A stretch of 64,000 nucleotides of DNA from Lampris incognitus. Its lineage: Eukaryota > Chordata > Actinopteri > Lampriformes > Lampridae. Shown here one piece after another: positions 1 through 11,800 of the stretch. How positions within the stretch are numbered: position 1 is the stretch's first letter; each line of letters opens with the position of its first letter. The DNA lies in assembly GCF_029633865.1 (NCBI RefSeq), contig NC_079223.1, positions 33,003,423 through 33,067,422 on the forward strand. The letters are read 5' to 3'. Under the pieces are notes generated by a model. That model made no database searches, was not told where the DNA came from, and saw only the letters and a program-made list of their open reading frames with translations. A program made the translations under genes and the position numbers.

Positions 1-369
1 CGCAGGCCCCACAGGGACAATAAAATGGCTTCATACTGGTCCTCTCCTCTCCAAGTCACCCGTCAGCTGGGCCCAGCCACTTACCTCCTCAGCGATGGCA
101 CTCGGTGGCACTCCAGTCGTCTACGGAAGGTGTCAGCTCCGCCACACACAGCTGGTGACACAACCATAGCCATTCCCTCAGCATGGCGAGACGCCCCGGG
201 GCTTCATGCAGCTCCTACACGGGCCCCAGACATTCCTGGGCCTCAGCTTCCCCTGCCTTCTCCCTCCCCACCTCGGCCTGCCCAGCCTCAGGCCGCCCCG
301 CGACCTGTTCGCACACGTTTACGCCCTGGCCACCTAGAGGACTTTGTGTCAACCTTTCATGTTTGAAAT
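1..369 (+). mobile_element. Ty3/Gypsy pol C-terminal fragment
   Basis: The frame from before base 25 to 366 reads as the end of an LTR-retrotransposon Pol protein. A short segment like the post-integrase module (LGPATYLLSDG, then HSSRLRKV) is followed by a proline-rich tail, which is usual for Ty3/Gypsy integrase C-termini. The rest of pol lies outside the window. A G-tract at about 376-387 resembles a polypurine tract and is followed by a TG that could open the 3' LTR. The tail differs from that of the complete element at 45742-50157, so this is another lineage. Confidence 0.6.
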
Positions 370-388
370 CCTGCCGGGGGGGGGGGGA

Positions 389-591
389 TGTTATGTCTGC
401 ACACATCGACAGTGCTGCATTTGATTTGGTGCTGTTCTATTGTGCTGGGATCGATTAGTGATGCCTGCGGGCTCTGGGTTGTTTGATCGGGTCTGCCTTT
501 GATGCTGTGTCAGTCTAAATAAAGAATGCCACGGAGAGGTTGTGTCGAGCGACAGCGCTGTGTCCTGAAGGGATTTCTAAATACAATACAG
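389..591 (+). repeat. Probable 3' LTR of the Gypsy fragment
   Basis: The sequence starts with TG right after a G-rich polypurine-like tract and contains an AATAAA polyadenylation signal at 518-523. An ACA ending near 591 is possible. The right edge is uncertain because no second copy is in the window. Confidence 0.4.
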
Positions 592-1209
592 TCCAGTGAG
601 TATATTTCTCTTCTCTGTTCGTCTAATATTTTCTCACCAATATAATCCACAACGCCGTGTGAAAACGTTTCCGAGGTAGAGGACGGCGGGTCTGCTAACT
701 CTGGCTCCGTTTCCGAGGAGGAGGGCAGTGGGTCTGCTAAGACTTGCTCCGGAAAATCGGTAACGTTAGTGACCAGATCATCTGTAATGTTCTTTTTTTT
801 CTTCTTTTTTTGTCGGGACACGTTGAAACAAAAAAATCACTGATTTTACGAATATTAACTTTACTGCTCTTGCCTGATTTACAGGTAGCTTTCGGCGGCT
901 CCATTGCTTTTGAAAAGCAAACTATAGATCGACCATTTAGCTAGCATAACCAGTGGCAGGTTGCTTAGCTGACTCGTCAGACCCCTGAGCCAATCAAAAG
1001 CGTGTGATTTTATTTGTTTTACGAAACAGACCAATAAGATACATCATGTTTGGAAACAAATTAACTGACAGTTTTAACGCCTGCCAGTCACGGTAGATGC
1101 AGTGTATGAGTAGGCTAGAGGGGCCGTGTCAAATAATCAAAACGATAACTAAATAATTATTGGTGCCATTTCAGACGGGCCGTGGGGTTTCGGGGGGGGG
1201 GGGGGTTCA
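592..1209. other. Spacer without a recognised gene
   Basis: A 103-codon minus-strand frame (821-510) is lysine-rich at its start, then acidic and Ser/Pro-rich. I do not recognise it. It resembles the low-complexity N-terminus of some DNA-transposon proteins, but no catalytic motif is visible. Two CCAAT motifs occur at about 990-1040. Confidence 0.3.
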
Positions 1210-2421
1210 GACACGAAAACCACCTACCTGGCTACGTGCCTCATTAGCACACAGAAAATCCGCGCCGATAATAGGAACAGTGATGGAGGCGACTACAAAG
1301 TCCCACTCAAAATGGCGCCCGTGGAAGCAAACAGTCACCAACCTTGTGCCAAACGTCGCAATGGACGAACCGTTAGCTGCACCCAACTGTGGGGGGAGTA
1401 GGCTCTTTGCGAGCCGGAGTCCACAAGAATCCGTCTTCCTGACATTGAGTCCGTAATGAAGAGCAGCTCACTACGTCCACCAGCGCCCACAGCTGCTACT
1501 GAGCGCTGGCCCTGGAGTTTCCCGCCGCCTCAAACGTGCACGGAGGGACGCAGCGCCTCGCCTTGCCGCCGAACCGCTGGTGGAAGAAACAGAGGCCTCT
1601 CCCGCACCGTCTCCGGGCAGTCACTCCAGCCACCACTGCCGGGTCCGCGTCCTCCAACGCCGGCTGCAGAGGCTCCGATGCAACACTCTGCACAGAGAAC
1701 CGTCTGGTAGCCAGCAGGACCCGATCGGCCTCCTCAGCCAAACCTCGGCAGTCACCAGCGGACAGACACGGGGAGTTAGCCAAAGCCGCGCGCACAGGAG
1801 ACGGGAGCTGGCGCAGGAAAACTTGCGGGAAAAGGAACCCACCTTCGTCCGAGCCTAGCAGCGACAGCATATTGTCCATGAGATCCACAGCCGTCCCGTC
1901 GCCCAAACCGGATAGGGAAAGGATTCTATCTGCCCTCTCTGCGGCAGATAGGCTGTACCTCCGGAGCAGAAGATGTTTGAGGGCGACTCAAAGGAGTTGA
2001 ATCAAGTGCAACTGGACTATATATATCACGGATATACCACGGATATATACCAAGTCCAGTTGCACTTGATTCAACTCCTTTGGATAACCATGACCTGGAT
2101 GAATGAGAACATTCACAGACATTTTGAGGGCGACGTATTTATCGTGTTGCGGGGGGGGGGGCAACAGCTGCATGGCCCGGCGTGTGGACTGCTGGTCCAG
2201 CGCAGCGACGACCAAATAGTATCTGGAGTCGTCCGCGGAGATTCCACGCAGGTGGAACAGCGCCTCGACATGCTGGAACCACGAGGCCGGGTCGCTCTGC
2301 CAGAACTCTGGGAGCTTCACAGCCGCGGCGAGAACGGCCGGCTGTGAGAGTTGGGGCGGCGTGGCCGAAGTGGATTCACACTCTTCTTCTGCTCCAAACA
2401 TGTTCAATTCGGGGTCACCAA
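1210..2421 (-). pseudogene. Ty3/Gypsy gag and protease remnant
   Basis: The minus strand from about 2403 reads a Gag that closely resembles the complete element at 46037. Shared features are VKLPEFWQSDPASWF versus [15 protein letters not shown] near the start, LANS in the middle, and a Cys/His segment (CFFHQRFGGKARRC) at the end. Beyond the gag stop, another frame shows a protease-like VDSGSQRA and then GADFLC, after which the element is truncated near 1210. The gag is split by a 145-bp insertion at 1987-2131, so it cannot be translated as one protein. This is a dead relative of the complete element. Confidence 0.8.
1987..2131. mobile_element. Short hairpin-bearing insertion in gag remnant
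   Basis: About 145 bp interrupts the gag reading frame. It is flanked by a repeat of TTTGAGGGCGAC (1975-1986 and about 2132-2143), which looks like a 12-bp target-site duplication. Its left part is a near-perfect inverted repeat: AAGGAGTTGAATCAAGTGCA at about 1990 pairs with its complement at about 2060-2080, around an AT-rich loop. The remainder is unpaired. It contains no coding capacity. Confidence 0.65.
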
Positions 2422-2595
2422 TGTGGCAGGATGAGGAAAAACACAGGAGACGAAGCCGAATTTGAACTTTATTCCTCAGCTCCAAAACCAAACTGAAACA
2501 GAAACAACCTTGCACCAGAGAGCCTGGGAACGTAAACCACGCCCCCAGCTCACAACCCTGCTGGGTGAGAGGCATAGCCCCTAGTGTCCGCCACA
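2422..2595 (-). repeat. 5' LTR of the Gypsy gag remnant
   Basis: On the minus strand it runs from TGTGGCGGACAC to CCACA (174 nt) and contains an AATAAA motif. The start resembles the TGTGGTGGACAC of the complete element's LTR. One base after its end comes TGGTGACCCCGA, the same primer-binding sequence as in the complete element. Confidence 0.75.
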
Positions 2596-3839
2596 CACTC
2601 TTGCTTTATGTATATATATATATAGATGGAGATAGACACATACTCTCAAATTACAGACCCGTTTCTTTGCGTTCACAATTCTCTAAAATACAGGAAAAAA
2701 ATATTATTTTTTAACCTATTTTATTCAACACATTTATTCAACATGACACAAAGAACTTACAACTTATACATTACACTTGTGTAGCCAGGTGGTAAATTCC
2801 ATGTACCCTGTGTAAATATGTTCAGTATAAAAAAAAGAGAATAAATTGCATTTTTGTTTAACTGTGTACAAGGGAATATATATATTTACAGTTATTGTTA
2901 TGTTAAAATATAATTCATATGTACAAACCATTTTTAAAAAGTAAGATTTTACCTAAGGGAACAATCGACTCCTGTATTTTCACAATGTGTGTCTGGTGTG
3001 TGTCTGTGTGGGAGTCTATAAACGGCCAAACTAAAGCACTTGGGGCCTTGATTCTTTTTGGAGGCATTTGTATGTTTTGTTTTGTTTGAGAGTTTTATAT
3101 ATACTGGCTGCAAACTAATTTCCCTGGAAGGGACATTAAAGATACTTTGACTTTGATAATTCAATCTGAATAATGAAGAATTTCTGACCCTTAGTTTTGT
3201 GCTTTTTTTTTAATCCATGTGCAAAAAGTGAGAAATCTTTCACAGTGCGATTGAGTATAATAATCTCACAATCTGAACTAAAATATTGCAACAAAAGCGA
3301 TGACTTAGACATGTGGAGTCCACCAGTCAGTCATAACACTGAATCATCACATTCACTCTGTCAACAATAATGACATGTCAAGAATTGTAATTATGCCTCA
3401 AAATACAATAACAATTCATACACAACAAGACATCAATATTTTAAAGTGAAAACTTGTACATTGCTCCCTTGGCACAGTGGAGTAATACACTGACTAATAA
3501 GTCAGTCAAAGCTGGGGCTCCAAATGTGAACCCTAGCGTTGCCTCTGGTTAGGACAAACGACTACTCTGGCACTGTGCACCCCTAACCTGACAAAGTTCA
3601 TCAAAGCCCAGCACTGAATCAATTCCCATTTTCATTTTTAGGGGTAGTCTTTAATAATGTCTCTGAAAGGGTGGAAAGAAACGGTTCAAATTGTTTCTTA
3701 GGTTTAATTATTTTAAAGGGCAGTGGAGCTCTCCCACTGTTTTTTTAAATCTTCAATCTTTAGATTTACATGCAAACATGACCTTATTTAATGTCTTGGT
3801 GCATGCTCAATAATCCAGGTAAGAAAATCAAAGGTTAGT
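2596..3839. other. AT-rich spacer; possible SINE scar
   Basis: No gene is seen. A short (AT)n tract lies at 2610-2625. Around 3465-3590 a tRNA-like stretch contains TGGCACAGTGG, which fits an RNA polymerase III A box, but the B box is poor, so a decayed SINE is only a possibility. Confidence 0.3.
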
Positions 3840-5132
3840 TCATCTGGATACGTTTATTGACAGATACGTTTCATCACTCATCTAAGTGACCTTTTCAGTT
3901 TAAACTGACTGCAGGTATCCCCACCCTTATAAACAGCACAGTTGCATAACAACCGACACCAATGACCAGTTTCATATGCAAATATGGTTGCGACCATGAA
4001 CTAGAGTTTCAATGGCCATGTATACTATTCACAGAGGACTGACGAATGTTTCCAATCACAGCATTGTAAGGTGGCAACAGATGTACTCTGTACCCCCCCC
4101 ACCTCGGTTCAGGAATGGTCGTTCCCTCTTAACATAGATGGCCTTTTTGACTCCTTGTTCAAACCAGCGTTCCTCCCTATCAAGGATGTGCACATCCTCA
4201 TCCTTGAAAGAGTGGCCACTGGCCTGTAGATGAGTGTAGACTGCGGAGTCCTGGCCTGACACATTAGCTCTTCTGTGCTGTGCCATCATCTTGGCCAGCG
4301 TCTGTTAGTTTCCCGAATGTATAAGTCACGGCAATCCTCCTGGCACTTATCCGCATACACTATATTGCTCCGTTTGTGCCGGGGGACCCAATCCTTGGGG
4401 TGGACCAACTTCTGGCACAGCATTTTTTGGGGTTTGAAAGCAACTGAGGCACTGTGTTTGGACAATACATGGGTCAACTTTTCCGACACTCCCACCACAT
4501 ACGTAATCACCACTGGTTTATGCCTAGGCAGCTGTTGTCCTTCTCCTCTCCTCGATTAGCTGGTGCACTGTTTGGGTGTCCTCCTGGGTTTGACAAACAC
4601 CCAGTTAGGATAACCACATTTAACCAAGGCCTGTTTAATGTGGGATTTCTCCCCTTCCCCGGCCGCTGTGTCGGTGGGGACATTGTCAGCTCCGTGGTAC
4701 AGTGTCCTGATGATTCCTAGTTGTGCTCCAGTGGATGATGAGAGTCAGAACTTAACTACTGTGTTGTATGTGTTGGTTTATGGTAAACATCAACAATCAA
4801 ATGTCCCCCATCACCAATTGCAATTTTACAGTCTAAGAAGTCTGACCTGTCATTTTTCACATCCTCCTTGGGGAACTTGATGTGGTTGTCCATAGAATTA
4901 ATGTCAGTGAAATGTGGTACATTCTGAGATTTAACTCTAGATTTAACTCTAAATGAACTAAAATTAAACTCTAATTAATGGTCACACCCATATTTGCATA
5001 TGAAACTGGTCGTTGTCTTAGGTCGTTATGCAACTGTATTGTCTATAAGGGTGGGGTACCTGCAGTCAGTTGAGACTGAAGATGTCACTTGGTTGAGTGA
5101 TGAAACATATCTGTCAATAAACATCGTGTCTC
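3840..5132 (-). mobile_element. Decayed Penelope-like element (GIY-YIG end)
   Basis: Minus-strand frames at 4513-4286 and 4289-4056 together read the C-terminus of a Penelope-like retroelement. Visible are QKLVHPKDWVPRHKRSN, then CRDLYIRETN (the GIY-YIG-type endonuclease region), then HILDREERWFEQGVKKAIYV and FLNRGGG. The two frames are offset, so the protein is broken, and the reverse transcriptase part is missing. The body is bounded by inverted repeats of roughly 130-150 bp (about 3840-3990 and 4985-5132), as reported for rearranged Penelope copies. The span is about 1.3 kb, well below a full element. Confidence 0.75.
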
Positions 5133-5826
5133 ACAGACTTAATAATTATTAAACCACCTTGGGTGCATTTTACACAACAGCTAATCCAAGAATAAAATGC
5201 CTGGATTAGCTGTTGGATCGTGTATATTCTTAGAATATACGAATATGAATAAAATATCCAAATCAGGAATGCTTTTGTAGTTGCTCTTTTGACTGGATAT
5301 TGTCTGGTAGGAATTTCCTGCAAAAAAAAATGATAAGGTACACACACTGTAGCGCAAGTGTTTATCATATGAGCAAAATTTGGAGTAATAAGGCCGGCAG
5401 CAGTCAGTTTGAAGCAAAGCAAACTGTTGTGGCTAACAAGCAGGTCTGGCAGACTAAGCCAGAAGCTCAAAGGAGATGTTTACCATCAGATACCACAATA
5501 AGTTTAAACTGTGGTTCAACCCTGTATTGTTGTTGGGATGGGGAAGGTGCTTCAACAATGGCACAGTCACCACCACCATTCCAGACATCATCTGGAAAGG
5601 ATCTCTGGGATGTAATTACCTCTTAAATATAATTAAATGCAATTACCAGTACCCCCATAGGTGTCAATGAATTAAACAATAACTAAATTTAGGACTGTAG
5701 CTTTAACTACATGCACCTATCTATATGGAGAGAGGTTAATTGCACACAGGTTTTTCACCATTGCCCACGAGCCATCTGGTTCCCTCACCCTCCATATTAA
5801 TAATGACATCTTTACAGGAGGCAAAG
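5133..5826 (-). other. fas 3' UTR and downstream flank
   Basis: This lies just past the fas stop codon on the minus strand. It holds a 14-bp perfect inverted repeat (5175-5188 with 5202-5215, 13-nt loop). I found no clear AATAAA on the minus strand, so the transcript end is not placed. Confidence 0.35.
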
Positions 5827-6143
5827 CTAAACAGATACATGGTGTCCACTGGAGTTGCCACCAGAGCACTCATCCTTCTTGATTATATTCCTCACTTTCT
5901 CTGCGGTGCCCTTATTGCCCCTCATCTGGAGCTTCTGTAATAGCTTCTGTGAGCCATTCATGCCCTCCTTCTCCACCCAGCATATCAGTAGTTGGAGCGT
6001 CTGTTCCTGAATGTCATTGGGGTGGTTGTGCACATGACAATCGACATCATGGTTTGACAGACCACTGCTTAAGGCCACATCCCTCATGACCTTCCATCCC
6101 AACACTGCTGCAATGTCAATGACATGAGGCGAGAGGTCCACAT
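5827..6143 (-). CDS. fas: fas exon 9 (death domain and C-terminus)
   Basis: The exon is 317 nt including the TAG stop. It reads [17 protein letters not shown], then a helical death-domain body with [19 protein letters not shown] and [11 protein letters not shown], and ends HHVSV. The single-exon death domain matches FAS gene organisation. The acceptor is TGCATCAG. Confidence 0.9.
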
Positions 6144-8816
6144 CTGATGCAGGAGTGAGACAGAAATGTACTGTTTAGCGCAACAATTATCCATTAAAGC
6201 AGCAGTAGACAACTTTTTTTGCATTATCATTATGAGGTAAATGTTTATTGCACAGTGTAATGGCTATAGAATAATGACACCATCTGAGTTTAGATTGGTT
6301 CCCTCTAAGCCTCGCTTTCAGGCTTAGAGGGAACCAACTTCTGTCTGCCACTGGGTATGATCTCACAGGAAAATGAAGGCTCAATTTACAGCAAAAAGAA
6401 GTGTGTCAACCATTGCGCAAACAAAATAGAAAGGATAGCACTTTTGTTTTCCCTGGTAGCTAGATAGAAAGCCACTTTATTTTGTCATTGTATTCTTACA
6501 ACAAATTGTATTCTTACAACGAATTTGTTCTCTGCATTTAACCCATCCTATAGTATAGGAACAGTGGGCAGCTGCAGTGCCCAGGGACCAATGCCAGTTC
6601 TTCTTTCCATTGCCTTGGTCAGGGGAACAGGCAGGAGTATTAACCCTAACATGCATGTCTTTTTGATGGTGGGAGGAAATTCGAACACCCGGACGAAACT
6701 CACGCAGACACGGGGAGAACATGCAAACTCTACACAGAAAGGACCTGGAACGGCCTTGGGTTCGAACCCAGGACCTTCTTGGTGTGAGGCAACAGTGCAG
6801 TGCTAACCAATGGGCTACCATGCTGCCCCCAGTAACTATCCCCAGTAGCAGAAATGGCAGACGGTGGAACAACCAAAGTGACAGTGGAAACTCCCGGCAA
6901 GAGAAGAAGAACCCCTTTGATGGAGGAGGCAAAGAGGGAGAGTGATAGAAATAGAGGTAAAACAAGAGTGAACTCATGAATTCACTCAATGGAGCAAGCT
7001 CCGGTGTTGTATCAAACTCTGTTTCCCTGTTGAGATCAATGCACACCTGGGACTTCAGAGGGTTCCAAACCAACATTCAGTTCGCATTCTTTCTACTGGA
7101 TCAGTAAGTAATAAAACCTGCCTACTTATTAATACTAACGGATGTTTTACTCTGTCTTTACGATAGAACTGAGATCCAAGTTTCTAGTTCAAATTGGGAT
7201 TCTTACGGTTGTTTCTTGCTTTGGACAGTAGCCAGGCTGCTATTAAATGGAAAGTGATCTGGCTGTCTTTGCAACAGTGACACAAACAATAATAAACACT
7301 TTGAAATGATAGGGGGAAAAGTTGAAAAGTTGTCTACAGCCGCTTTAATGTTATAATTACATGTTGTTGATGTTAAAAAAAAACACTTACTTATCAGAGG
7401 TTCCATGTCCTAAGTTAAAAGCAATGACAAAAATTTAAATTAGTTACATTAACAGCAATTATTTTGATGATGAAATTATTAGATTGACTAAAAAATAAAA
7501 GTACTCTTATTACACAGGTTTTACACAAATGCCACAAAACAGCGACAGGGAGCAAACACTTGAACAGGGTCACTTAGAGTTTCAGAAGACTAACCTGTAC
7601 CTCCTTGTCCAAAAATGGACAGCTATGCCAATGTTTAGAGAAAGGCAGAAAAGTGTTAATGATAGTCTACAGAGGAAGAGAGGGAAAGTTTTGTCTGTGT
7701 GTGAGTATGTATGTGTGTATGAACAGAGGCTTAATTAAAACTTTCATTAGGAGAAGAGGTGTTACACAACAAAAAGTAGTTGTTGCAGGTCGTAGCTTGA
7801 CTAATAAAGCTTAGTATGGAACAACTTACTACTGTGGTTGGTCCCTCAATGGCCTCAGGGTTTTCGTTACACTGCCGTTGAGCTTTTAATATTCAAAATG
7901 ATAGGTAGGGTTAGAATTATGTAACTGAACACACATAATAATAAAGTTATATCTGGATGTGAAGAGAAAAACTAAGCAATTTCATCTCAGTTATCCATTA
8001 TTTTACTTCAACACAGAGCAAAATAATAGGTTGTTACGCCCTCTGCTGGTTACATTAGATATACTTGAATAATTATCCATCATCTTAAGTAATGACACCA
8101 AATTGCGTCCTTCAGAGCATTGGACTTTTATTGATGGACAAATGAATAGGATCTTTAGACCCCTTGTGCCCATTGCTCTGTGCCTAAAATATGGTGAATG
8201 TGTTTATTACTGCACCATCATTCTCTGACAAATCTGTTTCTTCTGAAAGCTGGACAGTGACAAGCTAAAAAGCTCATTTTGTTTTCTACATGCATTGATA
8301 TAAAATGGTCTTCACCTCTCTAAATTCTTCTGCTTATATCTTCACAATTAGATATAATATACACAATTGGTACAGTGTTGGTGGCACACAGCAAAGGTAA
8401 GAAGACAGCAGTGGTAATCATGATATGGTAATACTGAATTAATCTAAACTAGTAATGCAATTGTTTTTTATTGCAACTTTAAAACCCACCAGACTATGCT
8501 TTAACATATATAGAAATGCGTAATTGTGGCATAAGTGAAAGAACCACAGGCCGAAAATGTGGTTAGATGTAGTTTGTGATCTTTTTATAGCACTATATAC
8601 TTTTGCATTAATTTAAAATACAAATGGATCTTGAATCTCTCAAGGGCATTTAGAGGTTTATAGAGATACTTACCATTTTGTTTCTTCCGACATAAATAGA
8701 CACCCAGAGCAGCAACTATTATTAACACAGTAAATGTAACTGCAAGACCTATTCCCAATCCGTAACTCCTAAAACAGAAAAACATGACGTCAGATTCTAA
8801 TGTAACAAATATCCAC

Positions 8817-8859
<43 letters not shown>

Positions 8860-11800
8860 TCATTTCCTAAGTGAACACATTGAAAATAATTTCCAAAGGA
8901 ATGATGAAATCCTGATTAGCTATACCTTCAGCCACCTTTTCATTACGGACTGTTACTGGTTATGCAGGCTTCTTTGATACCTTCAGTACAGCTAGAAAAA
9001 ATGACAAAAGGATTTTTGGACTGTGAACGAATCGGCATTGTTTTACTGCTCGATAGAAGGTCTGTCATAAATTGACATTTATATCTAGTTTTTAGCCTCA
9101 ACATTACATTACTTTTAACAACTTCTAACAACGTTTAATTAATTTTGTGGTTTGCCTGTACTATTTTCTGGATTTTATCGGATCATCAATTGTTGCACGG
9201 ACTTGATTGCACTGGAATGTCCAACTCCGTAGTGCTTTCGCTGTACGTGGTGAAAACTGTATGGACTCAACCCTCTGCTGTGGCCATAATCGGCAGTTTT
9301 ATTCTCATTTATTATACTTCCTCGCTGAGCTTTTTGTTTGATTTCTGGTTCTGATTTTCAGTCTTCAGGCTTTGGAAAAAATGCCTCGCCTCTCTTCTCC
9401 CTTCATTGAATACACCAGCTCTGCCACACTCAGCCAGAAAATCACAGCGCTTGAAAAAAGAATCCATGCTCTACCAAATACAAGAGGATGAAAAACTTAT
9501 TGACACTCTGATTGCTGCTTCCCAAGCTGATGTCTTGGAACCGGCTGACGATCAGAACCAGGGACATGAAATGCGCTGTGAAGCGGCTTTCAGGCATAAT
9601 GAGCCCCACGCTGATGACTATGCAGACATTATTCCCTGGTGGGGCCTGAACCTGCTTGAGACCGACACCACATCGGATCTGGATATGTGCTATTGGCTAA
9701 ACCAAGGAGCAAGACCAAAGACCTGTTCTACCCCTGCAGTGTCAAACCCTGAGCTCTGGACAGACATCCAGGGTAAAAGAAGAGCCAGACACAACAAGCA
9801 CAGTTCAACTAATGTCTCAACAGAGGTTCGGCTGGACATCAAGTTTCTTATTCTGGATGAGCTGCCTGTCAGTGAACACAATGCTAATGCCACAGTTAGC
9901 CCACGGCTTGCTTCCTGCTCAACACCTAACCACCAGTCGTCCTGGGCCGAAGTGGTGTTCCGCGGTCGTAAGAGAGACTCGGACGGAACTGCCTCTCCCC
10001 CTCGCCTAAGGCTCTCCAACCACTACGTGACACTGTCTGACAACACCCCGGTCAACCCAGCCGATGCTCATGTTCCGAACCCCTCTCCTACAATGATGTG
10101 TGCCGACACCGCAGCTTCCACACCTCCTGTGGCTAGCAATGTTCAGGTGGCTTGCCGCTCCACTGCAAAGCCCTAATCCCGGTCAATTACTTCCCGTCGT
10201 AAGACCAAGAGGCTGTGCTCAGAAACTGAAGTCTTCCTTGTCCCGAGTCGGCAGGGAATCCCTCTCACAGGTCTGTTGTCACTGCCTTGTCACAACTTAC
10301 CAGCCCAGACACCCCCTCATCAGCCAGTGACATTAACACAGCCTGCGGAAACAGATTATGCTCTCTCCAGCCCTGAGAACCCACAGCCGTCAGCTCCTCG
10401 TCCCCTCTTCTCCCTAACTACATTAATAGTGGGGGGATTCCATAATCAGGAACATTTGTTTCTTTAATGCAGCTACACACTGTTTCCCTGGAGCCACGGT
10501 CCCCGTCATCCTGGCTAAGCTGCCAGGGCTGCTTAGCTCGCTCCCATCTTCTACCAACCGCGTGATAGTGCATGTGGGGACTAACGATGCTGCTTCTCAG
10601 CAGTCTGAACTAACTAAAAAAGATTTTAACAACCTTTTTAACCTTTTTAAGTTCTTCTAGAAAAAATGTTTTCATCTCCGGTCCTATTCCCACAGCGGCC
10701 CAAGGAGTAGGGCGCTTCAGCAGAATCCTTAGCCTCCACACTTGGCTCCAGTCTGCCTGCAGAGCTCATAGTTTTGGCTTCATTGACAATTCTGATTTGT
10801 TCTGGGAACACGTTTCCTTTTTTAGAAGAGACAGTATCCACCTCAACAAGCTGGGTAGCCGCATGTTAGCAGCAAATTTTCATTACGCTGTGCAGTCCTG
10901 TATTCATGAATGACTATTTACACTCCACAGTCCCCCAGGTTAGTTCTATAAGTATATATAAAAATACCTTTGTAACATAAAACATGATGTCTCCAGTTTG
11001 TTATCACCTGTTGCCCTGTGTAATCCAGCTCTTCTAAAGGTGAGTTCTCGCTCTTCCCAAGGCTATTACAATTTTCCTGTCAGGATTAGGCCACGATTTA
11101 ATACCCACTACCTACTGCATTATGTGTCTTCAACTGTCAGGCCAGATCATTCGATTACAGTCTGCTGTAGTGATTCCAGTCCTAAGCCCCTTATTCCAAT
11201 TGTTTTTGCTCTTTTAAATGCCCAATACATGTCAAATAAATCTTTTATTCTCAATGATTTAATTACTCCCCCAACCTTGACTTTCTATTTCTTACTGAGA
11301 CCTGGCTTAAACCTGGGGAGTGTGCCCTTCTAATGGTGCTCTGCCCACCCAGCTATCATTTTCTGAATGCACCCGGGTTATCAGGTCATGGTGGGGATAT
11401 AGTAACTGCTTTTAAGAACCATTACACCTGTATTCCTTTTACTTCTTTTGATAGCTTTGAAATCTTAACTTTTAAAATTGTGTGTGACAACCTAATTTGC
11501 TATATAATCATTTATCGAACCCCCCCCTTACAGGTTTGCTCAATGAATTCTGAGGTATTGTCCTCTCTTGTTCTTAAATTTGATAGGGTCATTATAGTTG
11601 GTGATTTTAGCATCCATATTGATAATCCACTTAACTCATTTGTCATAGATTTTTTTTAAACATTTCTAAATCTTGTAACCTTGTGCAGCATATTACTGGC
11701 CCCACACATAACCATGGGCACACCCTTGATTTAGTTTTCATCCTGAACTTGTCTCTTAATTGCCTGAATAAGATTGATTTTGTCTCTAACCATATATGTA

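Noticed and set aside
510-821. 103-codon acidic minus-strand frame
   Set aside because: No motif or neighbour supports it as a gene. It could be a transposon protein start but cannot be assigned.
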